Below the pieces are notes generated by a model. It was not told where the DNA came from. It saw only the letters and a list, made by a program, of their open reading frames with translations, and made no database searches. From Streptomyces omiyaensis (GTDB lineage: Bacteria > Actinomycetota > Actinomycetes > Streptomycetales > Streptomycetaceae), in the NCBI RefSeq assembly GCF_014650895.1, contig NZ_BMVV01000018.1, positions 1 to 64,000 on the forward strand: DNA of 64,000 nucleotides, given 5' to 3'. Position 1 is the first letter of the stretch. Every line of letters starts with the position of its first letter. Of this stretch, positions 42,131 to 50,380 are shown piece by piece. The translations under genes were made by a program, and so were the position numbers.

Positions 42131-44351
42131 CGAGCCTGTGCTCCGCCCCCGCCCGCAGCGCCAGCCGCCGCCGTCCGCCGGGGGCGCACAGCTCGACCTC
42201 GGCGTCCCGGGAGGGACGGAGTACGGCCCGGTACTCCCCCGGAGCCCAGTCGAGGTCGACGCGGGCGCCGAAGCGGGTCCGCACCCCGGTGAGCCGGCCG
42301 CGGGCGCACAGTCCGGGCGGCGGGGCGGGCAGCAGCACCAGCCGGCCGGGGGTGGAGCGGACCAGCGCCTCGACGAGGAGCGCGGGCAGGGCGTGGGCGG
42401 CGTCCGCGTTGTAGACGTTGCGCTCCGGATAGTGCGCGCTCATGAGGGAGGCGTGGAAGTAGTCGCCGCCGAGGACCCTGCGGAGGGCGTCGCCGGTGCG
42501 CCGGGCGTCGCCGAGCCGGGCGGCGACGAGCCCCTGGTGGAGGTGGCCGTGGGCCGAGTCGTTCTCGCTGCCGCGCAGTTCGAGGGCGCGCGCGGCGGCC
42601 CGGGCCAGGGCGGGGGTGTCGTACGGGGTGATCTCGTCGAGCGGCCAGACGGGGTAGAGGTGGCTGAGGTGCCGGTGGTCGTAGCGGTCGCCGAGGCCGG
42701 GCCAGGCCCACTCGGCGAGGGCGCCGTCCTCGTTGACGCGGTGGGGCGGCAGGCGGTCGGCGAGGGCCCGGAGCCGGGCGGCGCGGTCGGCGGGGGCGCG
42801 GTCGGCGGCGGCGGTCAGGGCGTGCCGGGCGGCGGAGAGGTCCATGGTGGCGTTGACCGCACCCGGGCCGCCGCCGCGCGGGCGGTTCTCCGGCGAGTAG
42901 GAGGGGACGACCGCGAGATGGCCGTCGGGCCCGGTGCGGGTGAGGAAGTCCTCGTAGAAGTCGGCGAGTTCGTCCAGGAGGCCGGTGAGCCAGGGGTCGC
43001 GGCGGCCGTCGGCCTCGTCGGCCTCCAGGAGCGGGAGGAGGAGCCAGTCGGCGGCGGCGGTCCAGAGGTGGAGGGGGTACGCGCGGTCGAAGTGGTACGT
43101 GTGGCCGCTCTCCCCGTCGGTGTGGGCGGGGGCCGTGATGCCGCGGGTCCCGAAGACCGCCCGGGCGTTGGCGCGCCAGTCGGCCGTCTGGCCCCGGATC
43201 AGGGCGCGGTGGGCCTCGGTGACCTCGGGCAGGCCGGCGGCGACGGCGGAGGCGGTCTGGAGGGCGAGGTTGGCGTCGGTGGTGAAGCCGCCGGCCCAGG
43301 CGGTGTCCCAGTCCCCGGTCCACAGTCCGCACAGGCGGGGCGGGTAGAGGCCGGACGAGGAGAGCAGGTGGTAGCGGCCCGCGGCGAAGAGGCGTTCGAG
43401 GAGGGCGGGTCCGGCGGGGCGGGCGAGCAGCGCGGAGCCGGACAGGGCCCGTTCGGCGGGGTCGGCGGCGAGGTCGAGGGCCGTCCGGCGGTAGGCGGCG
43501 CCGTGGAGTTCCGCGTGCCGCCCGAGGAGCCGGCGGTACGCGGCGGCGGGGCCGTCCTCCCCGGCGAGGGCGCGGAGGGCGGCGGCCTCGCCGGCGGGGT
43601 CGAGGGGGCCGTCGTGGCGGCGGACCCGGGTGAGCAGGAGGAGCCGGCCGGCGCCCTCGACGCGGACGCCCCGGTCGGTGAGCGCGGTCCGGCCGGTGTC
43701 GGCGACGACGAGGGTGACGCCGGTGTAGCCGAGCGTCGAGCCGGGGTAGCCGGCGCGCAGGGTGAGGAGGGTCTCGCCGTGCGCGGTGGCGACGCCGCGT
43801 CCGACGGCGAGGCCGGGCGGGACGCCGTCGAGGCGGTGGTCGAGCTCGACGCGGACGCGTGCGCCGGGCCCCGTCACGTACTGGACGAGCAGGTCGTCGG
43901 CGCGCGAGGCGAGGACCCTGCTGACGCGGTCGCCGGCGGTGGAGGTGACGACTCCGGTGGTGAAGTCGACCTCGCGCCGGGCGCCGGGGGCGTGTTCCGG
44001 GGTCTCGTCGCGGACGCGGGTGAGGAAGCCGGGGTGGAAGGACTGGATCCAGCGCAGCGGGCGTCCGTCGGTGAAGGTCTCGGCCGCCGCGAGGTCGCCG
44101 GAGAGCAGCGCGTCCTGGAGGGCGCCGAGCCGGTCGGCGAGGCGCGGCGGGTCGGTGTCGCCGGGCCGGTGGTGGGGGCGGACGAGGGTGTGGTGGGTGA
44201 CGATCACCCGGTCGTCCACCGGGTCTCCGTACACCAGGGCCCCGTGCCGGCCGTTGCCGGTGAGGAAGGCGTCCTCCCAGCGGGTGGCGGGCGCGGGTTC
44301 CCACGTGCCGTGCACGGGGGTGCGCGGGGGCACGGGGACGGGTGCGCTCAT
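42120..44351 (-). CDS. GH95-family glycoside hydrolase (alpha-L-fucosidase family)
   Basis: 743 aa, cytoplasmic (no signal peptide). The N-terminal domain begins RWEDAFLTGNGRHGALVYGD, the GH95 signature, followed by an (alpha/alpha)6 barrel. The stretch DGALAEWAWPGLGDRYDHRHLSHLYP holds the conserved EW (Glu547) and HRH-SHL motifs. The family's Asn-x-Asn pair, which activates water in Bifidobacterium AfcA, reads Asp359-Ala-Asn361 here (TTDANLALQ). Enzymes of this family remove alpha-1,2-L-fucose or alpha-L-galactose from glycans such as xyloglucan side chains. The gene is last in the operon; its ATG overlaps the GH42 stop (ATGA). Confidence 0.88.
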   Translation of the reverse strand: MSAPVPVPPRTPVHGTWEPAPATRWEDAFLTGNGRHGALVYGDPVDDRVIVTHHTLVRPHHRPGDTDPPRLADRLGALQDALLSGDLAAAETFTDGRPLRWIQSFHPGFLTRVRDETPEHAPGARREVDFTTGVVTSTAGDRVSRVLASRADDLLVQYVTGPGARVRVELDHRLDGVPPGLAVGRGVATAHGETLLTLRAGYPGSTLGYTGVTLVVADTGRTALTDRGVRVEGAGRLLLLTRVRRHDGPLDPAGEAAALRALAGEDGPAAAYRRLLGRHAELHGAAYRRTALDLAADPAERALSGSALLARPAGPALLERLFAAGRYHLLSSSGLYPPRLCGLWTGDWDTAWAGGFTTDANLALQTASAVAAGLPEVTEAHRALIRGQTADWRANARAVFGTRGITAPAHTDGESGHTYHFDRAYPLHLWTAAADWLLLPLLEADEADGRRDPWLTGLLDELADFYEDFLTRTGPDGHLAVVPSYSPENRPRGGGPGAVNATMDLSAARHALTAAADRAPADRAARLRALADRLPPHRVNEDGALAEWAWPGLGDRYDHRHLSHLYPVWPLDEITPYDTPALARAAARALELRGSENDSAHGHLHQGLVAARLGDARRTGDALRRVLGGDYFHASLMSAHYPERNVYNADAAHALPALLVEALVRSTPGRLVLLPAPPPGLCARGRLTGVRTRFGARVDLDWAPGEYRAVLRPSRDAEVELCAPGGRRRLALRAGAEHRLVSP

Positions 44352-46345
44352 GGGTGCTCCTCCAGGACGGCGGCGCCGAAGCGGTCGAGGGTGAGGGTGT
44401 CGTCGACGGTGGTGCCGGTGAGCAGGTCGCGGTGGCGGCCGGGGACGCGGACGGTGACCGGGTCGCGGCCGTGGTGGAGCAGGAAGAGCAGGTCGCCGCG
44501 GCGGACGGCCTCGACGCCGTCGGGGAGTCCGGCGAGGACGGGGCGGACGCCCGCCTCGTGCGCGGCCTCGGTGAGCAGGGCGCGCAGGGCGGCGGGTTCG
44601 GGGAGGGTGGAGAGGTAGCGGGTGCGGCCGTGGCGGAGGACGGCGGGCCTGCCGTCGAGGGGGCCGCCCCGGTGGGAGGCGAGGACCTCGGTGCCGGGGG
44701 CGGTGACCAGCTCCTCCGTCCACAGGCCGCCCCGGAAGGTGCCGCAGTCGGTGGACTCGTCCGCGGCGAGGGGCCACCACTCGTCGATCCGCTCGATGCC
44801 GAGGAGGGCGCGGAGCCGGGCGTCCGTGCCGCCGGGGCGGACCCGGTCGTCGGGGTCGGCGACGCCGGTGAAGAAGCCGCAGACGAGGTGGCCGCCGCCC
44901 GCCACGTACCGCTCCAGGGCCGTGATCGACCGGTCGTCGAGGAGGTAGAGGTGCGGGAGGACGACGAGGGGGTGCGCCGCCAGGTCGTGGTGGGGGTGGG
45001 CGAGGGTGACGGGGAGGCCGGCCTCCCAGAGGGCGCGGTGCCAGGCCCGGACGAGTTCGCCCTGGTCGAGGCGGTCGGAGAGGGCGCCCTCGTGGCGGCC
45101 GGCCCACCAGGAGTCCCAGTCGTGGAGGACGGCGATGCCGCCGCCGGGGACGCGGCTGCCGGCGACGCGGGGTCCGAGGCGGGCGAGGTCGGCGCCGACG
45201 CGGACGGTCTCGCGGTAGGCGCGGCCGTGCTCCCCGCTGTGGCCGATCATGCCGGAGTGGAACTTCTCGGCGCCCTGCCGGGAGGGGCGCCACTGGAAGT
45301 AGTGGACGGCGTCGGCGCCCCGGGCGACGGCCTGGAGGGCCCAGAGCCGGTTGAGCCCCTCGGGCTTGGGGCGGTTGACGGGGCGCCAGTTGACGGCGCC
45401 GGCGGCCTGCTCCATGACCATCCAGGGGCCGCCGCCCGCCTCGGCGCGGGTGAGGTCGGCGACCAGGGCGTTCTCGTGGGCTCCGGTGCGGGGGTCGGCC
45501 GGGTCCGGGTAGACGTCGACGGAGACGACGTCCTCCTCTGCGGCCCAGGCCCAGCCGTCCTGCCCCTGCCAGAACGGCATGAAGTTGGTGGTGACCGGCA
45601 GGTGGGGGGTGTGTCGGCGCACGATGTCGCGCTCGGCGCGGTAGCACTCCAGGAGGAGGTCCGAGGTGAAGCGGCGGAAGTCGAGGACGTGGCCGGGGTT
45701 GCGCAGGTAGTGGGCGCGGCGGGGCGGCAGGACCTCGTCCCAGTCGGCGTACCGCTGGCCCCAGAAGTCGGTGCCCCAGGCGGTGTTGAGGGCGTCGAGG
45801 GTGCCGTGGCGGGTGCGGAGCCAGGTGCGGAAGGCGCGGGCGGCCTCGTCGCCCCAGTCGTGGGTGCAGTACTCGTTGTTGATGTGCCACATGACGAGCG
45901 CGGGGTGGGCGGCGTACCGGGCGGCGAGGGCGTCGGTGATGGCGGCGGCGTGGGTGCGGTAGGCCTCGCTGGCGGGGGCGAAGTGCTGCCGGGAGCCCCA
46001 CCATTCGGTGCGGCCGTCCTCGTCGCGGGGGAGGGTCTCGGGGTGGCGGTGGCCGAGCCAGGGCGGCGGGGAGGCGGTGGGGGTGGCGAGGACGACGCCG
46101 ACGCCGTGCGCGTGGGCGAGGTCCATGAGCCGGTCGAGCCAGCCGAACTCGCGCGCGCCCGGCTCGGGTTCGAGCCGGGCCCAGGAGAAGACGCCGAGGG
46201 TGACGGTGGTGACCCCGGCCCGTCGCATCAGCCGCAGGTCCTCGGCCCAGGTCTCCTCCGGCCACTGCTCGGGGTTCCAGTCGCCGCCGTAGAGGATGCG
46301 GGCGGGGCGGCCGGGCGGCCGGGTGAGGTCGTCGAGACGGGGCAT
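44348..46345 (-). CDS. GH42 beta-galactosidase
   Basis: 665 aa, three-domain GH42 enzyme. TIM barrel from ILYGGDWNPEQWPEETWAED. The acid/base is Glu158 in WHINNEYCTHD and the nucleophile is Glu312 in WMVMEQAAG. The trimerisation domain and a small beta domain complete it. There is no signal peptide. It removes terminal beta-galactose from imported oligosaccharides. Fourth gene of the importer operon, 31 nt after the permease. In a xyloglucan scheme it would act after removal of fucose. Confidence 0.95.
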   Translation of the reverse strand: MPRLDDLTRPPGRPARILYGGDWNPEQWPEETWAEDLRLMRRAGVTTVTLGVFSWARLEPEPGAREFGWLDRLMDLAHAHGVGVVLATPTASPPPWLGHRHPETLPRDEDGRTEWWGSRQHFAPASEAYRTHAAAITDALAARYAAHPALVMWHINNEYCTHDWGDEAARAFRTWLRTRHGTLDALNTAWGTDFWGQRYADWDEVLPPRRAHYLRNPGHVLDFRRFTSDLLLECYRAERDIVRRHTPHLPVTTNFMPFWQGQDGWAWAAEEDVVSVDVYPDPADPRTGAHENALVADLTRAEAGGGPWMVMEQAAGAVNWRPVNRPKPEGLNRLWALQAVARGADAVHYFQWRPSRQGAEKFHSGMIGHSGEHGRAYRETVRVGADLARLGPRVAGSRVPGGGIAVLHDWDSWWAGRHEGALSDRLDQGELVRAWHRALWEAGLPVTLAHPHHDLAAHPLVVLPHLYLLDDRSITALERYVAGGGHLVCGFFTGVADPDDRVRPGGTDARLRALLGIERIDEWWPLAADESTDCGTFRGGLWTEELVTAPGTEVLASHRGGPLDGRPAVLRHGRTRYLSTLPEPAALRALLTEAAHEAGVRPVLAGLPDGVEAVRRGDLLFLLHHGRDPVTVRVPGRHRDLLTGTTVDDTLTLDRFGAAVLEEHP

Positions 46346-46376
46346 GGGGCCTTCCTTGAGGGGGTGGGGTGCGGGC

Positions 46377-47339
46377 TCATCCCTTGACGGCGCCGGTGAG
46401 CATCCCCTTCTTGAAGTGCTTCTGGACGAAGGGCGAGAGGACGGCGACGGGCAGCAGGGCGAGGACCATGACGGCCATCTGGACGGCGAGTCCGGAGAGG
46501 TTCCCGGCCTTGACGGCCTGGCCGAGCCCGACGGGGATCTCCTGCTTCTGGGCGAGCTGGATGAGCACGTTCTGGAGCGGCATCATGGTCTGGTCGTTGA
46601 GGTAGATGGAGGCGTTGAACCAGGCGCTCCAGTAGCCGACCGCGTAGAAGAGGGTGATGACGGCGATCACCGCGCGGGAGAGCGGGATCACGATGGTCCA
46701 CAGGATGCGCAGGTCGCCGGCGCCGTCGATGCGGGCGCTGTCGGTGAGTTCGGGCGAGATGCCCATGAAGAAGGCGCGCAGCACGAGGATGTTGAAGACG
46801 CTGACGGCGCTGGGGAGGATCAGCGCCAGGTAGGTGTCGGTGAGGCCGAGGGTCTGCACCAGCAGGTAGGTGGGGATGAGGCCGGCGCCGAAGAACATGG
46901 TGCCCATCAGCGTGAAGAGGATGAGGCGGTGGCCGACGGAGCCGGGCCGGGAGAGCCCGTAGGCGCAGAGCACCGACACGGTCGTCGAGAAGAGGGTGCC
47001 GACGAGGGTGACGCCGAGGCTGACGAGGACGGCCCGGGTGACCTGTCCGCCGCTGAGCAGCTCCCGGTAGGCGATGAGGGTGAGGTCGCGGGGGACGACG
47101 ACGAGCCCGCCCGTCTCGGTGATCGTCTTCTTGGAGGAGAGGCTGGTGACGACGACGATCCAGAGCGGGAAGAGGACGGCGAGGCAGGCGAGGACGAGGA
47201 GCCCGGCCTTGGCCGTGAGCCCGGCGCGGGTCGGCGGCTCCTCCCAGACCGGGCGGGCGGGCGCCGCCCACCGGGAGGGGCGGGCGGGGCGGCTCCCGCG
47301 GGCGGCGGGGAGGGGCCTTTCGAGGAGTCGCTGGGTCAT
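46377..47339 (-). CDS. Carbohydrate ABC transporter permease, LplC type
   Basis: 320 aa. Six membrane helices in the last 280 residues; the first ~35 residues are a Pro/Arg-rich cytoplasmic extension. The EAA loop SARIDGAGDLRILWTIVIPLS contacts the ATPase, and KHFKKGMLTGAVKG is the characteristic CUT1 ending. The ATPase is not encoded here, so the shared MsiK-type ATPase of Streptomyces is the likely partner (known biology, not seen here). ATG overlaps the stop of the previous permease. Confidence 0.95.
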   Translation of the reverse strand: MTQRLLERPLPAARGSRPARPSRWAAPARPVWEEPPTRAGLTAKAGLLVLACLAVLFPLWIVVVTSLSSKKTITETGGLVVVPRDLTLIAYRELLSGGQVTRAVLVSLGVTLVGTLFSTTVSVLCAYGLSRPGSVGHRLILFTLMGTMFFGAGLIPTYLLVQTLGLTDTYLALILPSAVSVFNILVLRAFFMGISPELTDSARIDGAGDLRILWTIVIPLSRAVIAVITLFYAVGYWSAWFNASIYLNDQTMMPLQNVLIQLAQKQEIPVGLGQAVKAGNLSGLAVQMAVMVLALLPVAVLSPFVQKHFKKGMLTGAVKG

Positions 47340-48295
47340 TTCCGGTACACCCCCTGCTCGCCCATGAGGTGGGCGGCCTTGTTGGCGGAGACGACGAGGA
47401 CGAGCCCGACGAGTCCCTTGACGAGTCCTGCGGCGGCGGCGTAGCTGAAGTCCTGGCTGCGCAGGCCGGTCCACCAGACGAAGGTGTCGAGGACCTCGGC
47501 GGCGCCGGGTCCGACGGCGTCGCGCTGGAGCAGCAGCTGTTCGAAGCCGACGGTGAGGGCGTCGCCGACGCGGAGGACGAGCAGCAGGGCGATGACGGGC
47601 CGCAGGGCGGGCAGGGTCACGTGCCACATGCGGCGCCACCGGTCGGCGCCGTCCATGGCCGCGGCCTCGTACAGCGAGCGGTCGACGGCGGCGAGCGCGG
47701 CGAGGAAGACGATGACGCCCCAGCCGGCGTCCTTCCAGATCCCCTCGGCGGTGACGAGGAACTTGAAGGTGCCGGGGTCGGTCATCAGGTCGAAGCCCTC
47801 GTGGCCGCGCTCGCGCAGGGTCTGGGCGATGATGCCGGCGCCGCCGAAGACCTGCTGGAAGACGGTGATGACGATGACCCAGGAGAAGAAGTGGGGCAGG
47901 TAGAGCACGGCCTGCACGAAGGCGCGGACGCGGGGCCGCAGCAGGCTGTGCACGAGCAGGGCGAGGGCGATGGGGACGGGGAAGAAGAAGACCAGCTGGA
48001 GGAGGAAGAAGACCAGGGTGTTCTCGACGGCGTCCCAGAAGGAGGGGTCGGAGAGGACCCGGTCGAACTGGGCGAGGCCGACCCAGGGGGACTCCGCGAT
48101 GGCGGTGACGCCATTGGTGGAGACGTAGGGGTCGTACTCCTGGAAGGCGACGACGTTCCCGAGGACGGGGACGTAGTGGAAGACGAGGACCAGGACGAGG
48201 GCGGGCACCGTCATCAGCAGGAGGGCGCGGTCGCGCCGGAGCCGCCGGCCGAGGGGGATCCTCGGCCGGCGGTCGGTGGTGTCGTGCGTCTTCAC
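47336..48295 (-). CDS. Carbohydrate ABC transporter permease, LplB type
   Basis: 319 aa with six helices (LLLMTVPALVLVLVFHYVPV first). LPHFFSWVIVITVFQQVFGG and the EAA loop YEAAAMDGADRWRRMWHVTLPAL are typical of LplB/YtcP-type permeases for oligosaccharides. It works with the LplC permease and the binding protein that surround it; spacing is 1 nt after the binding-protein stop. Confidence 0.95.
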   Translation of the reverse strand: MKTHDTTDRRPRIPLGRRLRRDRALLLMTVPALVLVLVFHYVPVLGNVVAFQEYDPYVSTNGVTAIAESPWVGLAQFDRVLSDPSFWDAVENTLVFFLLQLVFFFPVPIALALLVHSLLRPRVRAFVQAVLYLPHFFSWVIVITVFQQVFGGAGIIAQTLRERGHEGFDLMTDPGTFKFLVTAEGIWKDAGWGVIVFLAALAAVDRSLYEAAAMDGADRWRRMWHVTLPALRPVIALLLVLRVGDALTVGFEQLLLQRDAVGPGAAEVLDTFVWWTGLRSQDFSYAAAAGLVKGLVGLVLVVSANKAAHLMGEQGVYRK

Positions 48296-48296
48296 G

Positions 48297-49997
48297 TCAG
48301 CCCGCCGCGGAGCCGGTGGTGTCGAGGAGCTTCCTGTACCAGTCGCGGAGCTGGTCGCCGCCCTTGCTCTTCCACTCCGAGACGGCCTGCTGCACGTCGG
48401 AGACCTTCCTGCGGCCGCGGACGACGTCCTTCTCCAGCTGTTCGAAGTCGTTCATGAGGCCGGTCCACCGGCTCGGTTCGGTGACGGTGAGTCCGTAGAA
48501 GGAGGACTTCCGGGTGGCGGCCCCCATGCGCTGCTGCCACTCGACCATCGCCCGGGTGACCTCGGGGGTGTCGGGGTGGGCGATGTAGGGGGCGGGGCTG
48601 GCGATGAACATCCAGCTGCTGCTGACCTCCAGGTTGCCCGCGTCGGTCTTGACCGGCAGGCCGTCCTCGACGGTGTGGTGGACGCCCTCGGTGCCGTAGT
48701 CGGTGAGCATGCGCTCCTTGGTGCCGTAGGGGGCGGCGGTGAAGTCGGCGATGGCGAGGACGTCCTCGATCAGGGCCTTCGGCGCGCCCTTGCGGACGAA
48801 CGCCCAGATGTTCGCGGGGTTGGTGGCCCAGAGCCGGGGGGTGCCGCCGTCGTGGCCGGGGACGTCCATGGCGGCCATGGCGAACGCCGGGTTCTGGGCG
48901 GCCTGTTCGGAGGTCTTGGCGTACCAGTGGGAGAGGTCGTTGTTGTAGACGAGGCACTGGCCGGCGGTGAAGCGGTTGCCGGTGTCGCCCTGGTTCTGGG
49001 CCTTCTCGTCGGGGTGGACGACGCCGGCGTCGAAGAGCTTGCGGGTCCACTCCAGGGCTTCGAGGTACTCGGGGGTCTCGATGCGGTTGACCAGCCTGCC
49101 GTCGACGAGGTTCCAGCCGAGCGCCTTGTCGCCGCCGTTGAGGACGCCGAACATGTTCCAGGCGGTCCAGGTCATGTCGCCGCAGGCCCACACCTTGGCC
49201 CTGGCGCTGGTGATCTCCTTGGCGAGGGCGAGGAACTCGTCGGCGCTCCGGGGGAGCTGCCAGCCCTTCGCGTCGAAGAGGTCCTTGCGGTAGAAGGGCG
49301 CGATGTTGGTGACGTAGGAGGCGGGCATGGGCAGGCCGCGGAGTCTGCCGCCGAAGATCGAGCGCTGCCAGGCGTCGGTGGGGATGGCGGCGAGGTTGGG
49401 GTAGGCCTTCACCTTGTCGCCGGAGAGGTACGGGCCGAGGTCCTCGAACTTGGCTTCGATGGCGCTCGGGATCTTGCCGCCGAGGTTCCAGCCGGGGACG
49501 ACGACGACGTCGGGGACGTCGCTGGAGGCGAGGACGGCGCCGAGCTTCTGGTCGTAGACGTTGCCGTCCTGGTTCTGCCAGGTGGCCTGGACGCCGATGG
49601 CCTCGTTCATGGCGCGGTAGTACGGGTTGCCGGGCGCCGGCGGGGTGCCCCAGAAGGGGGCCATGACGGTGAGCGCGGTGCCCTTGCCCTTCCTCTCCGC
49701 GACGGACGCCTTGAGCTCGGCGCTCGGGATGGCGCGGGTGAAGCCGGCGGCGGAGCCGTCGGCGGCGGGGATGTCGGCGGGGACGACGTCGCTGGCCACG
49801 AAGGCGGGGAGGATCCTCGCGGCGTCCTTGCCGCTGGTGGTGCCGTCCTTCTTCCCCGTGTCGCCGTCGCCGCCGCAGGCGGTGAGCAGCGGGGCCCCGC
49901 CGGCGACCGCGACGGCGGCGACGGCACCGGTGGCGAGGAAGCCCCTCCGGCTCGGTGCGGTTCTCGGGGAGCCCGGGGAGGCGGCGTTCGGCGTCAT
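48297..49997 (-). CDS. Extracellular solute-binding lipoprotein of the glycan importer
   Basis: 566 aa. The signal sequence has a twin-arginine motif (SRRGFLATG, residues 16-24) and a lipobox LLTAC with Cys41, so it is a Tat-exported lipoprotein. The mature part is a large family-1 binding fold of the LplA type (GTALTVMAPFWGTPPAPGNPYY, then VWACGDMTWTAWNMFGVLNGGDKA, TRKLFDAGVVHPDE). Such long binding proteins take up oligosaccharides. It is the first gene of a five-gene operon (binding protein, two permeases, GH42, GH95) driven from the divergent LacI-controlled promoter. Confidence 0.95.
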   Translation of the reverse strand: MTPNAASPGSPRTAPSRRGFLATGAVAAVAVAGGAPLLTACGGDGDTGKKDGTTSGKDAARILPAFVASDVVPADIPAADGSAAGFTRAIPSAELKASVAERKGKGTALTVMAPFWGTPPAPGNPYYRAMNEAIGVQATWQNQDGNVYDQKLGAVLASSDVPDVVVVPGWNLGGKIPSAIEAKFEDLGPYLSGDKVKAYPNLAAIPTDAWQRSIFGGRLRGLPMPASYVTNIAPFYRKDLFDAKGWQLPRSADEFLALAKEITSARAKVWACGDMTWTAWNMFGVLNGGDKALGWNLVDGRLVNRIETPEYLEALEWTRKLFDAGVVHPDEKAQNQGDTGNRFTAGQCLVYNNDLSHWYAKTSEQAAQNPAFAMAAMDVPGHDGGTPRLWATNPANIWAFVRKGAPKALIEDVLAIADFTAAPYGTKERMLTDYGTEGVHHTVEDGLPVKTDAGNLEVSSSWMFIASPAPYIAHPDTPEVTRAMVEWQQRMGAATRKSSFYGLTVTEPSRWTGLMNDFEQLEKDVVRGRRKVSDVQQAVSEWKSKGGDQLRDWYRKLLDTTGSAAG

Positions 49998-50148
49998 TGC
50001 GTCAACCCTTCATGGCACGCGCCAGGACACGCGGCGTCCGAGGGAGCGCCGGCCGGCAGCGGTGACGGAGATGGAGCAAGTGCGGGGGTGCGGGCGGGGC
50101 GGGGCCCCGGGAGCGCGGCGACGGGCGCGGCAGGCCGGCACCGGTGAG

Positions 50149-50162
50149 TCGAAGCGCTTCGA
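50149..50162. promoter_or_regulatory. LacI-type operator of the importer operon
   Basis: TCGAAGCGCTTCGA, identical to the copy before the LacI gene, placed immediately downstream of the predicted start (~50166) of the leftward promoter. Confidence 0.9.
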
Positions 50163-50172
50163 TGTTGCTGCG

Positions 50173-50201
50173 AGGTTAAGTGACGCCCCCAGGTGCGGCA
50201 A
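50173..50201 (-). promoter_or_regulatory. Predicted promoter of the importer operon
   Basis: On the minus strand -35 TTGCCG (50196-50201), 17-bp spacer, -10 TAACCT (50173-50178). The operator follows directly, so bound LacI would block transcription. Confidence 0.55.
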
Positions 50202-50293
50202 GAGTCGTTCAGGAGTTTCTCGAAGTGGGCTCCAGGACGACCGAATGCCTTCAATTCCTTTACCCGGACGGGGAGGCGAAACGGTCGGGCACC

Positions 50294-50322
50294 TTGACAC
50301 CCCTCTCGGCGGGCTTGAGCAT
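50294..50322 (+). promoter_or_regulatory. Predicted promoter of the GH3 gene
   Basis: Perfect -35 TTGACA (50294-50299), 17-bp spacer and a weaker -10 GAGCAT (50317-50322), whose last base begins the operator. Confidence 0.5.
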
Positions 50323-50335
50323 CGAAGCGCTTCGA
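50322..50335. promoter_or_regulatory. LacI-type operator of the GH3 gene
   Basis: Third perfect TCGAAGCGCTTCGA, overlapping the -10 end and the start point of the rightward promoter, 45 bp before the GH3 start codon. Confidence 0.9.
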
Positions 50336-50380
50336 AACTTCCCGCCGCCGTCGGGCGGCCGCCATCCAAGGGACTCGTAC

